Origin: DATJMJ01 sp035503915 | GTDB taxonomy: Bacteria > Actinomycetota > Acidimicrobiia > Acidimicrobiales > Palsa-688 | NCBI GenBank assembly: GCA_035503915.1 | Contig: DATJSU010000011.1 | Location: 124,001-188,000 of the forward strand | Length of the DNA: 64,000 bases | Direction: 5' to 3' | Part shown: one piece after another, positions 46,232 through 55,240 of the stretch | Layout: each line of letters starts with the position of its first letter | How positions within the stretch are numbered: the stretch's first letter is position 1 | Notes under the pieces: generated by a model | Databases searched by the model: none | Seen by the model: the letters and a program-made list of their open reading frames with translations, nothing else | What the model was told of the DNA's origin: nothing | Program-made: the position numbers and the translations under genes

Positions 46232-48161
46232 AGCCTTTTCGGCGGGGCGCAGAGAGGCGGAAAAAGTCCTCAGCAAAGAGCGCATGTCCTCCGGTGGGAC
46301 GGCGGGCGAGAACACGAACCCTTGGCCGAATTGACAGCCGAGCCGGCCTAGTGCCTCGAACTGGTCCTCAGTCTCGGTTCCTTCCGCAATGGTTTCCAGG
46401 CCCAGTGCGTCGCTCAAGTCGACAATGCTGCGGACAAGCTTTGGTTCCGTCCTAGTGTCCTTGCCAGGTTCGGCGGAGAGGCCGTCGACGAATGACTTGT
46501 CGATCTTGAGACAACGAACCTGCAATTGCTGAAGGTACGCAAACGACGAATAACCAGTGCCGAAGTCGTCAAGAGCGATACGGGCCCCGAGGGCGCTAAG
46601 AGCGGCGACTTTCGCGTGCGAGCTGTCGGCGTCTTGGAGGAGGCTCGACTCAGTGATCTCGAGCGTGAGCTGAGATGGCGGTACACCCGTCACCGCGAGC
46701 GTTTCGAGGACGTACTCGACAAGTTCAGGATCTCGCCAGCTGACGCGCGGAAAGGTTGACGCTCATGCTCAACCCGTGCCAGGCACTGTCCTCGTTGCGA
46801 AGTGCGCGCAGTTCGGCGCAAGCTTGGCGCGTCACCCAGCGGCCGAGTGGGACAATAGCCCCAGTTTCTTCTGCCAGTGGTATGAACTCTGCGGGCGAGA
46901 CATTGCCAAGACGCGGGTGGCGCCAGCGGAGCAATGCCTCAAATCCGGCGATAGAGCGTGTGGCGAGGTCAAAAATCGGTTGGTAGTGCACGGACATGTT
47001 GCCGGCCTCGACTGCTCGCGGGAGCTCGGCGCCAATAGCCATCCGCTGCCTGATAGTCGCGCCCGTCGCTATGGCTGAGCGCCTCGCGCATGCTCAGCTG
47101 GAGGAGGCTGCGGTTCGCGAGCCCCGTGAGGTCGCCGTGGTAGGCCTGGTAACGGCTTCGTGCCTCGCTCTCGGAAACCTCTCGGTAGCGCGTTGCGACT
47201 TCGAGCCCGTGGCTCGCGACGCTGGCCAGAAGGTCGAGGGCCTCGAGGTCCACTGGGCCGAGTGCGGTCAGCACGCGGCCCGGGCGCAAATTGAGGACTG
47301 GGACGACGTAGTCCCGCACCTCCTCGCCGGTCAGTGCCACTGTTGCCCTCGCCTCGCTAACGCGGCCGACGATGCCGGCGTCGAGCGGCGGTTGGGCCCC
47401 CTTGTACTGCTCTGGGCTTGGCTCATCGAGGTCATCACCGAGTCGAAGACCTTGTCGGTGTCAAGGACGTTCAGGTCGCGAGCAGCCTCGGCAACTGTTG
47501 CCAACAGGGTCGCGCGGCGCGCGGATTCGGCTGTGGTGCGCTCCGCCTCGGCAGTAAGCGAGTTAGAAATCGCAGCAATCAGTGCCAGAGTCGTCGCGCG
47601 CACGAGGAGCGTCGAGGTCGAGAGGTCCCAGTTGTTGGATGCCACAGCCGCTAGGTAACCCGCCGCAGAGCACGTGGCCAGCACAAGCTGCGCGGGTACG
47701 GGGAAGAAGCTGGCGCCGAAAAGCAAAGGGCCAACGTAGAGGAGGTAGAGGTTCGACCGGCCACCCCCAGTCAGTGCCACCGACGCCGAGATGAGGATGA
47801 TCACGGCGAAGACCCACACGTAGAACACGCTCAAGCGGTCGTCCCGGTACCTGGGCGAGCGTGAGGTAAGGGCGAGGCCGGCGGCCACGGCGAGCGCCGG
47901 GAGCATGAGGCCGAGGTAGAGCGGCCAGGACAAGTGCTCCGGACCTCGCATGGCGACCGCGAACGTGAACACAGCAGCTCCGCCGATAGTCGTCACTATG
48001 CCGATCCGGGCGCGCCGTTTGCGCTTCGGCGCGTGAGGCGCCCTGGCCGGGCCGAGCGGGCGTCGCCGCTTCAGGGCAACGTGGTGGCGACCGACGAACG
48101 GTGTTTTCCCAAGCTGGCCAGACTTGCCAGCTCTGGCTAACCTAACCTCTGGCCCAGCCAT
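46211..48161 (-). pseudogene. Broken membrane GAF-GGDEF-EAL c-di-GMP gene
   Basis: Starting at ATG 48161, about 250 codons encode several membrane segments (IGIVTTIGGAAVFTFAVAM onward) and a coiled segment. The frame then shifts near 47400 into a partial GAF (PPLDAGIVGRV, VVPVLNLRPG). The GGDEF domain begins (GDLTGLANRSLL) but its whole core, including the GGDEF motif, is missing: the sequence jumps near 47070-47040 to the EAL start (RMAIGAELPRAVEAG, YQPIFDL). The EAL part has FEALLRW but a one-base insertion near 46733 (GCGAGATCCT where GCGGATCCT is expected) shifts the frame before ITESSLLQDAD, DDFGTGYSS, KIDKSFV and EGTET. Three lesions make sequencing error alone unlikely. Confidence 0.82.
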
Positions 48162-48207
48162 GGGCTGCGGGCTCCTCGGGGCCCAATCGGAGCTAGGAGG
48201 ACGGAAA

Positions 48208-49503
48208 GTGCCGATGTTCCACACGTCATTTGGACGGCGCGCAGCGGCGGGTGCCTCGTCACTACTTTGCGCTACGGCCTTTGCCTGCATGCCTGCGGCC
48301 TCGGCCTCGGCCGCAGCTGCCACGATCTACGTCTCCCCAACTGCGGTTGCAGGAGCGGCAGGGACCTCATGCGCCACAGCCGCCTATTCGACTATCGACG
48401 CCGCTATGGCAAATGCCTTGCCCGGCGACACCGTAGTTGCGTGCGCCGGCACCTACAGGGAAGACGTCGTGATCCGGGTGCCTTTTGTGACCTTGGTCGG
48501 CGAGTCGGCCACCATCGACGCGGCAGGGCTGCCCGGGACGGCGACGGGGGCGCTGGTCGGCCAGGACCTGTACAACGGCATCACTATCGAGGCGTCACGC
48601 GTGACGGTCGAAGGCTTCACCGTCGAGGACGCCCAAGGCGAGGGGATCCTCGCCGTCCAGCCCAACCCCATCAAAGGCCCGGTCGTCGCGAAAATGCAGC
48701 TCTTTACGGGTCAACCGATCACGCACGTGACGATTGAGGACAACCTCGTCACTGGCAACGACCAAGGGTTCAACAAAGCGACCTCGCCCTACCGCGAGTG
48801 CACTCCCAAGGGTGGTTCGGACTGCGGGGAAGGGATCCACCTCATGAGCGTTGCCTATTCCCAGGTCATCGACAACAGGTCGGTTGCCAATGCTGGCGGG
48901 ATCCTCGTTACCGACGAGTTCGGCCCGAGCCACAACAACCTGATCGAGGGGAACTACGTAGAAGGCAATACCAAGGACTGCGGGATCACCCTGCCCGGCC
49001 ACAACCTGGCCCTGAACCCGCAGACCGGGAAACTCGACCCCAGCTTCGGTGGCGTGTACGCCAACCAGGTGATCGACAACGAAGTGATCGCCAACGGCGT
49101 AAAGGGCTACGGCGCGGGGATCGGCATATTCGCGCCCGAGAGCTTCACAGCATCATACGGAAACCTCATCGAGGGCAACCTCATCGAGGGCAACGGCCTC
49201 GCCGGCATCTCTGTCCACAGCCACCAGGCGAATGCCTACGTGAACAGCAACGCTTTTGTTGGGAACACGATCGGGGTGAACAACGTCGACCACGCCGACG
49301 GCACGGACACAAAACCGATAGACCACGAGACGACCGGCATCCTCATCTGGTCGGACGCCACTATGTACCACTTCACAGTCAAGGGCAACCGGATCCTCGG
49401 TAACACCTACGGGATCTGGTTGACGCCTTCAACAGTGAGCGTGAGTGGCCTTAGCACCAACTACTTCTCCACCGTCACGACGCACGTCTACGACGCGAAA
49501 TAG
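48208..49503 (+). CDS. Secreted right-handed beta-helix protein
   Basis: 431 residues. A signal peptide (about 1-37, ending SASAAA) is followed by a parallel beta-helix (PbH1/NosD-like): repeated ITIEASRVTVEGFTVEDAQG, NNLIEGNYVEGN, NLIEGNLIEGNGLAGI and NAFVGNTIGV rungs. Many such proteins bind or cleave polysaccharides, but I see no catalytic signature. The GTG start has an excellent TAGGAGGACGG ribosome site; the frame upstream is not used. A very strong terminator follows the stop. Confidence 0.83.
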   Translation: MPMFHTSFGRRAAAGASSLLCATAFACMPAASASAAAATIYVSPTAVAGAAGTSCATAAYSTIDAAMANALPGDTVVACAGTYREDVVIRVPFVTLVGESATIDAAGLPGTATGALVGQDLYNGITIEASRVTVEGFTVEDAQGEGILAVQPNPIKGPVVAKMQLFTGQPITHVTIEDNLVTGNDQGFNKATSPYRECTPKGGSDCGEGIHLMSVAYSQVIDNRSVANAGGILVTDEFGPSHNNLIEGNYVEGNTKDCGITLPGHNLALNPQTGKLDPSFGGVYANQVIDNEVIANGVKGYGAGIGIFAPESFTASYGNLIEGNLIEGNGLAGISVHSHQANAYVNSNAFVGNTIGVNNVDHADGTDTKPIDHETTGILIWSDATMYHFTVKGNRILGNTYGIWLTPSTVSVSGLSTNYFSTVTTHVYDAK

Positions 49504-49546
49504 CCCCAGCGCGGGCGGGTCGTGGAGCCCCGCACGTTATCTGTAA

Positions 49547-49581
49547 CACAAAGCCCCAGGTCGCCGACCTGGGGCTTTGTG
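49547..49581 (+). terminator. Strong hairpin terminator after beta-helix gene
   Basis: Two perfect 17-base arms (CACAAAGCCCCAGGTCG and its complement) meet with a single base between them; a CTTTG tract closes the 3' arm. By symmetry it could act in both directions. Confidence 0.8.
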
Positions 49582-49590
49582 GCTACGCGG

Positions 49591-49616
49591 GTGGCTCGGG
49601 GGGAGGGCTCGAGCAC
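49591..49616 (-). repeat. Diverged copy of tRNA-Gln 3' end (att-like)
   Basis: GTGGCTCGGGGGGAGGGCTC followed by GAGCAC repeats, with a few changes and one gap, the 3' end of the tRNA-Gln gene at 50.57-50.59 kb. It lies about 960 bases from the tRNA in the same orientation, as expected for the far attachment site of an element that integrated at the tRNA 3' end. Confidence 0.6.
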
Positions 49617-50550
49617 AACCGCCGGCTTCCGTGCGCTGTACGGTACTTTCGCCCCGACCTGGGAGGTCAAGCCGGCGACATCGCTGTTCACCTATCCGAG
49701 CGGCAAGAGCACGCGCTCGTACCAAGTAGCGGGTTTCCCGAGCCAGGTCGCGACCGACATCAAGGTGCTCCCGGGCCTCTCACCACCGGAGCTCACCAAG
49801 CTCGAGGGGACTTGCCGCAGAGCGGGGATCACCAACGGTGCCCTCCTCGATGACTGCCTCCTCGACACGGCTGAGATCGGCATCCCGTTCGCCGCCCTGC
49901 TCGCCACGTTGGCGGCCGACATCGGCGCTTTCGCCGAGCCCGACGGGCACCACCTCCGCCCCACGGGACCGGGGCCCTCCCCAACCCCGCCCCCCACGAC
50001 AACTACCACTGCGCCCGCGCCGACGAGCGGACCGGTCGCCAAGTACTTCCAGAACCCCTGCCTCCTCCTCACCGTAGCGCAGGCCGACGCCGCCACCCAT
50101 CTGAGCTACGGCTCACCGGGCTCTCTTCCTGAAGCCCGGGAGTGCATTTACGCCGCCAGCCAGGAGAGCAGCGAGTTCACCTTCATCCTCTCGCAGGGCC
50201 CGGTGACGATGTCGCCGCAGTTCGCACCCGGGACACCGGTGGCATCGCTCGGGCACGGTGCCCTGTGGGGCACGCCGGCCGCCTTCGCAGCGGGGTACGG
50301 CGAACTTGATTTCTCCCTCGGGCTCTTCTCCGGAGCCCAGTACGCTGTCAAGCTCCTCGTGTTTGGTGGAGGAGAGACCCGTGCCGTCGCCCTTGCTCGC
50401 GCGATGTTGGACAACGTCGGCTGACCTTGGCGGGCCGGCCATAGGCGGGACCTAAACATCCAAGTGCAGGTGACACGGCCCCGTGAAAAGGAGGCTATGA
50501 GGTCTGGCCTATTGAGAGGACCCCTACAAGGCCCCCTGAGCTCGGCAAAC

Positions 50551-50580
50551 GTGGCTCGGGGGGGAGTGGCTCGGGGGGGA
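50551..50580 (-). repeat. Tandem duplication of the tRNA-Gln 3' end
   Basis: Two exact, adjacent copies of the 15-mer GTGGCTCGGGGGGGA; the second is the 3' end of tRNA-Gln with its CCA, the first lies just outside the gene. A short duplicate beside a tRNA 3' end is a usual trace of site-specific integration. Confidence 0.7.
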
Positions 50581-50641
50581 GGACTCGAACCCCCACTAAC
50601 AGGGCCAGAACCTGACGTGCTGCCGATTACACCACCCCCGA
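50567..50641 (-). tRNA. tRNA-Gln (CTG)
   Basis: Minus-strand cloverleaf: acceptor TCGGGGG / CCCCCGA, anticodon arm TCAGG-TTCTGGC-CCTGT giving anticodon CTG, T-loop GTTCGAGTC, and an encoded CCA. The 3' end is duplicated next to the gene and about 1 kb away (see the repeat entries). Confidence 0.92.
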
Positions 50642-50756
50642 ACGGGCAGAGCCTTATGTTAGCGGACCAGTGCCCGAGCCCGGACGTGGCCGGGCGAGGT
50701 GCGCCCGGCTATCCTCTCGGTCCTGGAGGTTTGAGCGCGCCTGATCGGAGCACAAC

Positions 50757-51734
50757 ATGATGCGGATGGGGATCATCGGGGCCGCCGGGATCGCCAGCAC
50801 AGCGCTTGCTGTGCCGGCTCAGTCGGTCGACGAAGTCGAAGTTGTGGGCGTAGCGGCGAGAGATCCAGCTCGCGCGAAGGAGTTTGCCGAGCGCTACGAC
50901 CTCGAAAGGGCGTACCCAACTTATGAGGCGCTCCTCGAGGACAGCTCGCTCGATGCGATATATGTCCCGCTCGCCAATTCACTGCATACAAAATGGGCCA
51001 TTGCCGCGCTCGAAACCGGCCACCACGTGCTTTGCGAGAAACCGCTCGGCTCAAATGCAGCCCAGGCCGAGGAAATGGTGGCCACGGCGCGGCGCCAGGA
51101 CCGCGTCTTGGTCGAGGCCTTCCACTGGCGCTATCACCCTGTCGCCGCCAAGATGCTCGAGCTCAGTAAGCAGATCGGGCCACTGCAGCGCCTAGAGGCA
51201 CATTTCCACGCCCATATACCGCAACCCAACGTGCGTTGGGAGCTCGAGCTGGCCGGCGGTTCGTTTATGGACCTCGGTTGTTACTGCGCCCACATGGTAA
51301 GGACGGTTGTAGGTACCGAGCCGCTGGTCCTGAAGGCGAGCGCCGTCGAAGGGCCGCGGGGTGTCGATGCGTCCATGAGGGCAGAGCTGTCCTTCCCGGG
51401 TGGTATACCTGCCACGGTCTCGTCGAGCATGGTGGAGGAGAGGACCATTTGGCCCCAGGCGATGACCTTGCTCGTTGTGGGGCGAGATGGCCAGGTGGAG
51501 GTCCTCAACCCGATGGCTCCCCAGTTGGGGCACCGTATCCTGGCCACGCTCGCCGACGGTACGAAAGTTGACGAGGTCCTCGACACGCCCACGAGCTATG
51601 TGCACCAGTTGAGGGCGTTTTACGGCATCGTCACGGCCGGGGAGACCGCACCCACGGGTGGAGAGGATTCCATCGCCAACATGCGGGTGATCGATGCGAT
51701 CTACGAGGCTTCGGGGCTCGGCATCAGGCACTAA
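50757..51734 (+). CDS. Gfo/Idh/MocA-family oxidoreductase
   Basis: 325 residues. An N-terminal Rossmann fold opens with MGIIGAAGIAST. The conserved EKP motif is in HHVLCEKPLG, and the catalytic-region Lys/His pattern includes DLGCYCAHMVR, as in glucose-fructose oxidoreductase and related NAD(P) sugar dehydrogenases. The substrate is unknown. Start ATG 50757, with a second in-frame ATG next to it; no strong ribosome site. Confidence 0.88.
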   Translation: MMRMGIIGAAGIASTALAVPAQSVDEVEVVGVAARDPARAKEFAERYDLERAYPTYEALLEDSSLDAIYVPLANSLHTKWAIAALETGHHVLCEKPLGSNAAQAEEMVATARRQDRVLVEAFHWRYHPVAAKMLELSKQIGPLQRLEAHFHAHIPQPNVRWELELAGGSFMDLGCYCAHMVRTVVGTEPLVLKASAVEGPRGVDASMRAELSFPGGIPATVSSSMVEERTIWPQAMTLLVVGRDGQVEVLNPMAPQLGHRILATLADGTKVDEVLDTPTSYVHQLRAFYGIVTAGETAPTGGEDSIANMRVIDAIYEASGLGIRH

Positions 51735-51788
51735 TAATGTCTCTCGGGCGCGCCTCGAAGCCCAAGGGGATGCAGCAGCCCGGGGTCG

Positions 51789-53189
51789 CTAAGTGGCTCC
51801 GGCCGCGTCCTCGCCGAGGGCGCGCTGGCGCGCCGCACCCACCCGCTCAAGCGTTTTCCGTCGGCCCAGGAGCGCCAGGGACTCGAACAGTGGCGGCCCC
51901 ACCGCCCGGCCTGTGACGGCCAGTCGAACGGGGGCCTGAGCTTTGCCGAGGTTGGCGATCCCGACGTTGGCGCCGGCTTCGACTGTCGCCTCGCGAAGGC
52001 TTGCCGCCTCCCACTCTGCTGCCGCGTAGGCCGCCTGCGCAGCCTCGAGCATGGCGACAAATGCCGGCTGTTGGCGACGCAATTTCTGCCACTCCGCCTC
52101 GTCCACCTTGACCTCAGGCAGGTACAAGAAGTCCACCATGGCGTAAACCTCGCCGAGGGTCCGAGCGCGCTCTTGGACCAGGTGAGCGATTGGTGCCCAG
52201 TGCCCTCGGAGCCACTCTTCAGAGCGCTCGACCAGCTCCTGGGTGGGCAGGGCACGTAGGTAGATGGAGTTCATGTCCGCGAGCTTCCGCTCGTCAAAAA
52301 ACGCCGGCGACGACTTGACGTTGTCGAGGCGGAACTCGCTCACCATTTCTTCCCGGGCCAGGATCTCGCGGTCGCCCCCGGGAGACCAGCCGAGGAGGGC
52401 GAGGTAGTTCGCCATCGCCTCGGGTAAGTAGCCGTCGTCGCGGTAGTCCTCGAGCGCCACCTTGTCCCGCCGTTTGGAAAGCTTGCGCCGGGACGCGTCA
52501 ACGAGGAGCGGAAGGTGGGCAAAAGTGGGCGGCGGGCCAAGCCCGAGGGCGTCCCATAACAGAAGGTGTTTGGGCGTGTTTGGCACGTGGTCTTCTCCCC
52601 GGACCACATGGGTGATGCTCATGTCGCCGTCGTCGACCACGTTGGCGAGTATGAACAGCGGCTGGCCGTTTGACTTGCGCACGCTGAAGTCCTCGATAGA
52701 GGCGTTCTCGTAGGTGACTTCGCCGCGGACGACGTCGTGCCAAGACGTCGTGCCCGTACTGGGCGTCTTGAACCGCAGAAGGCGGCCGAGGGACGGCTCG
52801 AGGCCGCGGTGGCGACAGTAGCCGTCGTAGCCGGGAGGCCGGTTGGCGGCTTTGTTGCGCTCGGCTAGTTGTTCGGGGGTGCAGTCGCAGGCATAAAGCA
52901 GGTCGCGCGCTGCGAGCTGTGCGAGCGCGGCATCGTAGAGCTCTCCCCGCTGGGATTGGAAGTAGGGGCCTTCGTCCCAGTCGAGCCCGAGCCACTGCAT
53001 CGCCCGCTCGATCCCTTCGACGTGCTCGAGGCGGTTGCGGAGCGCGTCTGTGTCTTCGATGCGGAGCACGTAGGTGCCGCCTTGCTGGCGAGCGAAGAGC
53101 CAGTTGAAGAGCGCAGTCCGGGCGCTCCCGACATGGAAGAACCCCGTCGGCGACGGCGCCATGCGCACGCGGACAGGGTTCTTGTTCAC
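51789..53189 (-). CDS. gltX: Glutamyl-tRNA synthetase
   Basis: 466 residues, class I synthetase. The HIGH-equivalent reads FFHVGSART (about 17-25) after APSPTG, and the KMSKS-equivalent is KLSKRRDK near 238. The Cys pair and His expected for a zinc site appear in YACDCTPEQL and YCRHRG. It charges tRNA-Glu; since no glutaminyl-tRNA synthetase is seen here, it may also mischarge tRNA-Gln for the amidotransferase route usual in actinobacteria (inference). It is followed on the other strand by the Gfo/Idh/MocA gene. Confidence 0.96.
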   Translation of the reverse strand: MNKNPVRVRMAPSPTGFFHVGSARTALFNWLFARQQGGTYVLRIEDTDALRNRLEHVEGIERAMQWLGLDWDEGPYFQSQRGELYDAALAQLAARDLLYACDCTPEQLAERNKAANRPPGYDGYCRHRGLEPSLGRLLRFKTPSTGTTSWHDVVRGEVTYENASIEDFSVRKSNGQPLFILANVVDDGDMSITHVVRGEDHVPNTPKHLLLWDALGLGPPPTFAHLPLLVDASRRKLSKRRDKVALEDYRDDGYLPEAMANYLALLGWSPGGDREILAREEMVSEFRLDNVKSSPAFFDERKLADMNSIYLRALPTQELVERSEEWLRGHWAPIAHLVQERARTLGEVYAMVDFLYLPEVKVDEAEWQKLRRQQPAFVAMLEAAQAAYAAAEWEAASLREATVEAGANVGIANLGKAQAPVRLAVTGRAVGPPLFESLALLGRRKTLERVGAARQRALGEDAAGAT

Positions 53190-53257
53190 GTTTGAAGAAG
53201 CTATCGCCCTCGAGCAGCCTGCCGCTCAGGCAGGCCAAACAGGGTTGCGGGCGAGCC

Positions 53258-54214
53258 TTAGCTGGCCAGCAGGTCCCGGGCGTCGCTGCCAGCGAGAGCC
53301 CGGCGCAGCTTGGACAGAGCGTCCCGCTCTATGCGCCGCACTCGCTCGGCGGTCAGGTCGAGCAGTTCGCCCACTTCGCCCTGCGTCCTTGGCTCGCCCC
53401 GGTCAAGGCCGTAGCGGAGCGACAGGACGCGCCGCTCGTCCTCTGACAGCCTGCTCAGGAACTCGTCGATGTGGCCACCGAGGAGCGCTTGAGCAACGGT
53501 TTCGAATGGCGATTGCGCCGAGTGGTTGACGACCAGGTCGCCCAAGCTCGTGTCCCCGTCCTCACCGACCGCAGCGTCCAGGCTCACAGGGTCGCTGTCG
53601 TAGTGCAGCAGCTCAGCCAGTGCCGTCTCCTCGATCTCGAGGGCGGCGGCGAGCTCAGCCAAGGTGGGCGGGCGACCATTTTTGGCCTCGAGCTCGCCTT
53701 GGACCCGCCGCGCCCGGCGGATCTCGTCGCCCACGTGGGCGGGGATACGCACCGTATGAGCAGTGTTCTCGATCGCCCGACCGATGGACTGGCGGATCCA
53801 CCAAGTCGCGTACGTCGAGAACTTGAAGCCCTTGCGCCAGTCGAACTTTTCTACAGCATGGATGAGGCCGAGGTTGCCCTCCTGGATCAGGTCCGAAAGG
53901 GGCAGGCCCGACCACTGGTACTTGCGGGCAACCGAGACCACGAGGCGGAGGTTCGAGTTGATGAACTGTGTCGTGGCGTTTTCACCTGCCGCGATCGCCT
54001 TGCGAAGTTCGCGCTTCTGCTTGGTGGTGAGGTCCTTCCTGGTCGCTAGCTCGTCCCGGGCAGTCTGAGCTGCCTGGATGACCTGGCCGAGGTGCATTTC
54101 ATCAGCCTTGGTGAGCAGGGGGAAGCTTCCTGCCTCGTCCAGGTAGAGGCCGAGCAGGTCCGGTCCGGCGCCCATGGCGCCTCGGTTAGCAGAGCGGCGT
54201 GCGAGATCTGTCAT
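53258..54214 (-). CDS. Sigma-70 family RNA polymerase sigma factor (group 1/2)
   Basis: 318 residues. Region 1.2 (DLLGLYLDEAG), region 2 (LRLVVSVARKYQWSGLPLSD, LIQEGNLGLIHAV, FSTYATWWIRQSI), region 3 (VRIPAHVGDEIRR) and region 4 (RVLSLRYGL, TAERVRRIERDAL) are all present. There is no long acidic N-terminus, so it is probably a non-essential primary-like (HrdB/SigB-type) factor rather than the main sigma. It lies between gltX and rsmE. Confidence 0.92.
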   Translation of the reverse strand: MTDLARRSANRGAMGAGPDLLGLYLDEAGSFPLLTKADEMHLGQVIQAAQTARDELATRKDLTTKQKRELRKAIAAGENATTQFINSNLRLVVSVARKYQWSGLPLSDLIQEGNLGLIHAVEKFDWRKGFKFSTYATWWIRQSIGRAIENTAHTVRIPAHVGDEIRRARRVQGELEAKNGRPPTLAELAAALEIEETALAELLHYDSDPVSLDAAVGEDGDTSLGDLVVNHSAQSPFETVAQALLGGHIDEFLSRLSEDERRVLSLRYGLDRGEPRTQGEVGELLDLTAERVRRIERDALSKLRRALAGSDARDLLAS

Positions 54215-54471
54215 TGTGCCTTATATAACGTTCGGGGAGAGACGTTTGTTCCACCGAAGACCGTTTGCGGGCGTTGTTCACTTCGGCAGGGTAATCTCTA
54301 CCCGCCCAGGCAGCCGGCACACAAGTTATTTCCTGTTTTGTCGGCCAGGGCCCGCAGACGGGCTGGTCGTTGACAGATCTTCTCGGCCCTTTCAACTGTA
54401 CCGTGGCTTACGCCAAGACCGTTAAGCAGATCCTCAGGTTTGTCGCAACTTTCTGCCAGGTCTTGCCTTAG

Positions 54472-55221
54472 TCAGCCCTGTCCGGGGTTTATGAGCCCCG
54501 AACGCAGGGCGCTTAGGAGCACCCCGGCTGCAACGGCCGCAGTTTCGGCGCGAAGGACATGGGGGCCGAGCCCGATGTGGTCTGGCACCGCAGCGAGTTC
54601 TTCTTCAGACCAGCCGCCCTCCGGCCCGATGAGCAGCGTTGGCGTACTGAGACTGGGAGGCCGGCCACCGGCCACTGCGAGCCCGGCAGCACCTGCACCC
54701 TCCATCGTGCCTATCGACCTGACGAGGTCGGTAAAGGTCACCGGGCCCTCCACGCTCGGCAACCATGCCCGCCGGCTCTGCATGGCAGCCTGTCGCGCGA
54801 CTTCCCTCAAGCGGGCTACCTGCCGGCTCGGGGCTACCGGGCCAGCCTCAAGTGGCCTGGCCTCCGCAGCCCCAGCTTGCCAACGGACCACAGTTCTCGC
54901 TGTCGTCATCAGCACGACCCGGTCCACGCCGGATTCTGTCAGCTTCTGCACCGCCCATTCGGGCCGTTCACCCTTGGTAAGGGCAACGGCGACCGTGAGA
55001 AAGGGTGAGGGAGAAGCCTCATAGGAGACTTGGTCGTCCAGCGGTTGGAGAAGCGCCAAGCCGGACCACTCGAACAGGCGACGGCCGCCCAAGCCGTCCG
55101 AGGCCGAAACGGTCTCACCCCGCTGCAGCCGTAGCACGCGTGAGAGGTGGTGAAGGTCGCTCGAAGTCAGCTTTGGAGCGGTGAGGTCCTCGACGAAGAC
55201 ATGCGCTGCAGCCCGGCGCAC
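54472..55221 (-). CDS. rsmE: 16S rRNA m3U1498 methyltransferase
   Basis: 249 residues of the SPOUT family. The N-terminal PUA-like part carries HHLSRVLRLQRGE. The knotted SAM-binding end has LIGPEGGWSEEE and HVLRAETAAVAA. It methylates U1498 of 16S rRNA. The gene lies 20 bases after dnaJ in the hrcA-dnaJ-rsmE order usual in actinobacteria, so it is probably cotranscribed under HrcA control. GTG start. Confidence 0.95.
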   Translation of the reverse strand: MRRAAAHVFVEDLTAPKLTSSDLHHLSRVLRLQRGETVSASDGLGGRRLFEWSGLALLQPLDDQVSYEASPSPFLTVAVALTKGERPEWAVQKLTESGVDRVVLMTTARTVVRWQAGAAEARPLEAGPVAPSRQVARLREVARQAAMQSRRAWLPSVEGPVTFTDLVRSIGTMEGAGAAGLAVAGGRPPSLSTPTLLIGPEGGWSEEELAAVPDHIGLGPHVLRAETAAVAAGVLLSALRSGLINPGQG

Positions 55222-55240
55222 GAACCGGCCCCGCTAGGGA

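Larger units (their letters stand above)
49522..50424 (+). pseudogene. 5'-truncated secreted protein gene
   Basis: The open frame has 300 codons, but its first ~30 read through the terminator and an att-like tRNA fragment. Real protein sequence starts near 49625 with YGTFAPTWEVKPATSLFTY and continues as the segment that usually follows VWD domains in large secreted proteins (VLPGLSPPELTKLEGTCRRA, GITNGALLDDCLLD). A PPTTTTT linker then leads to a ~110-residue C-terminal domain with paired Cys (NPCLLLTVAQAD, ARECIYAAS). No signal peptide or VWD domain remains, so this is the tail of a larger gene. It could still be translated from an internal start, but as a non-exported fragment. Confidence 0.6.
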
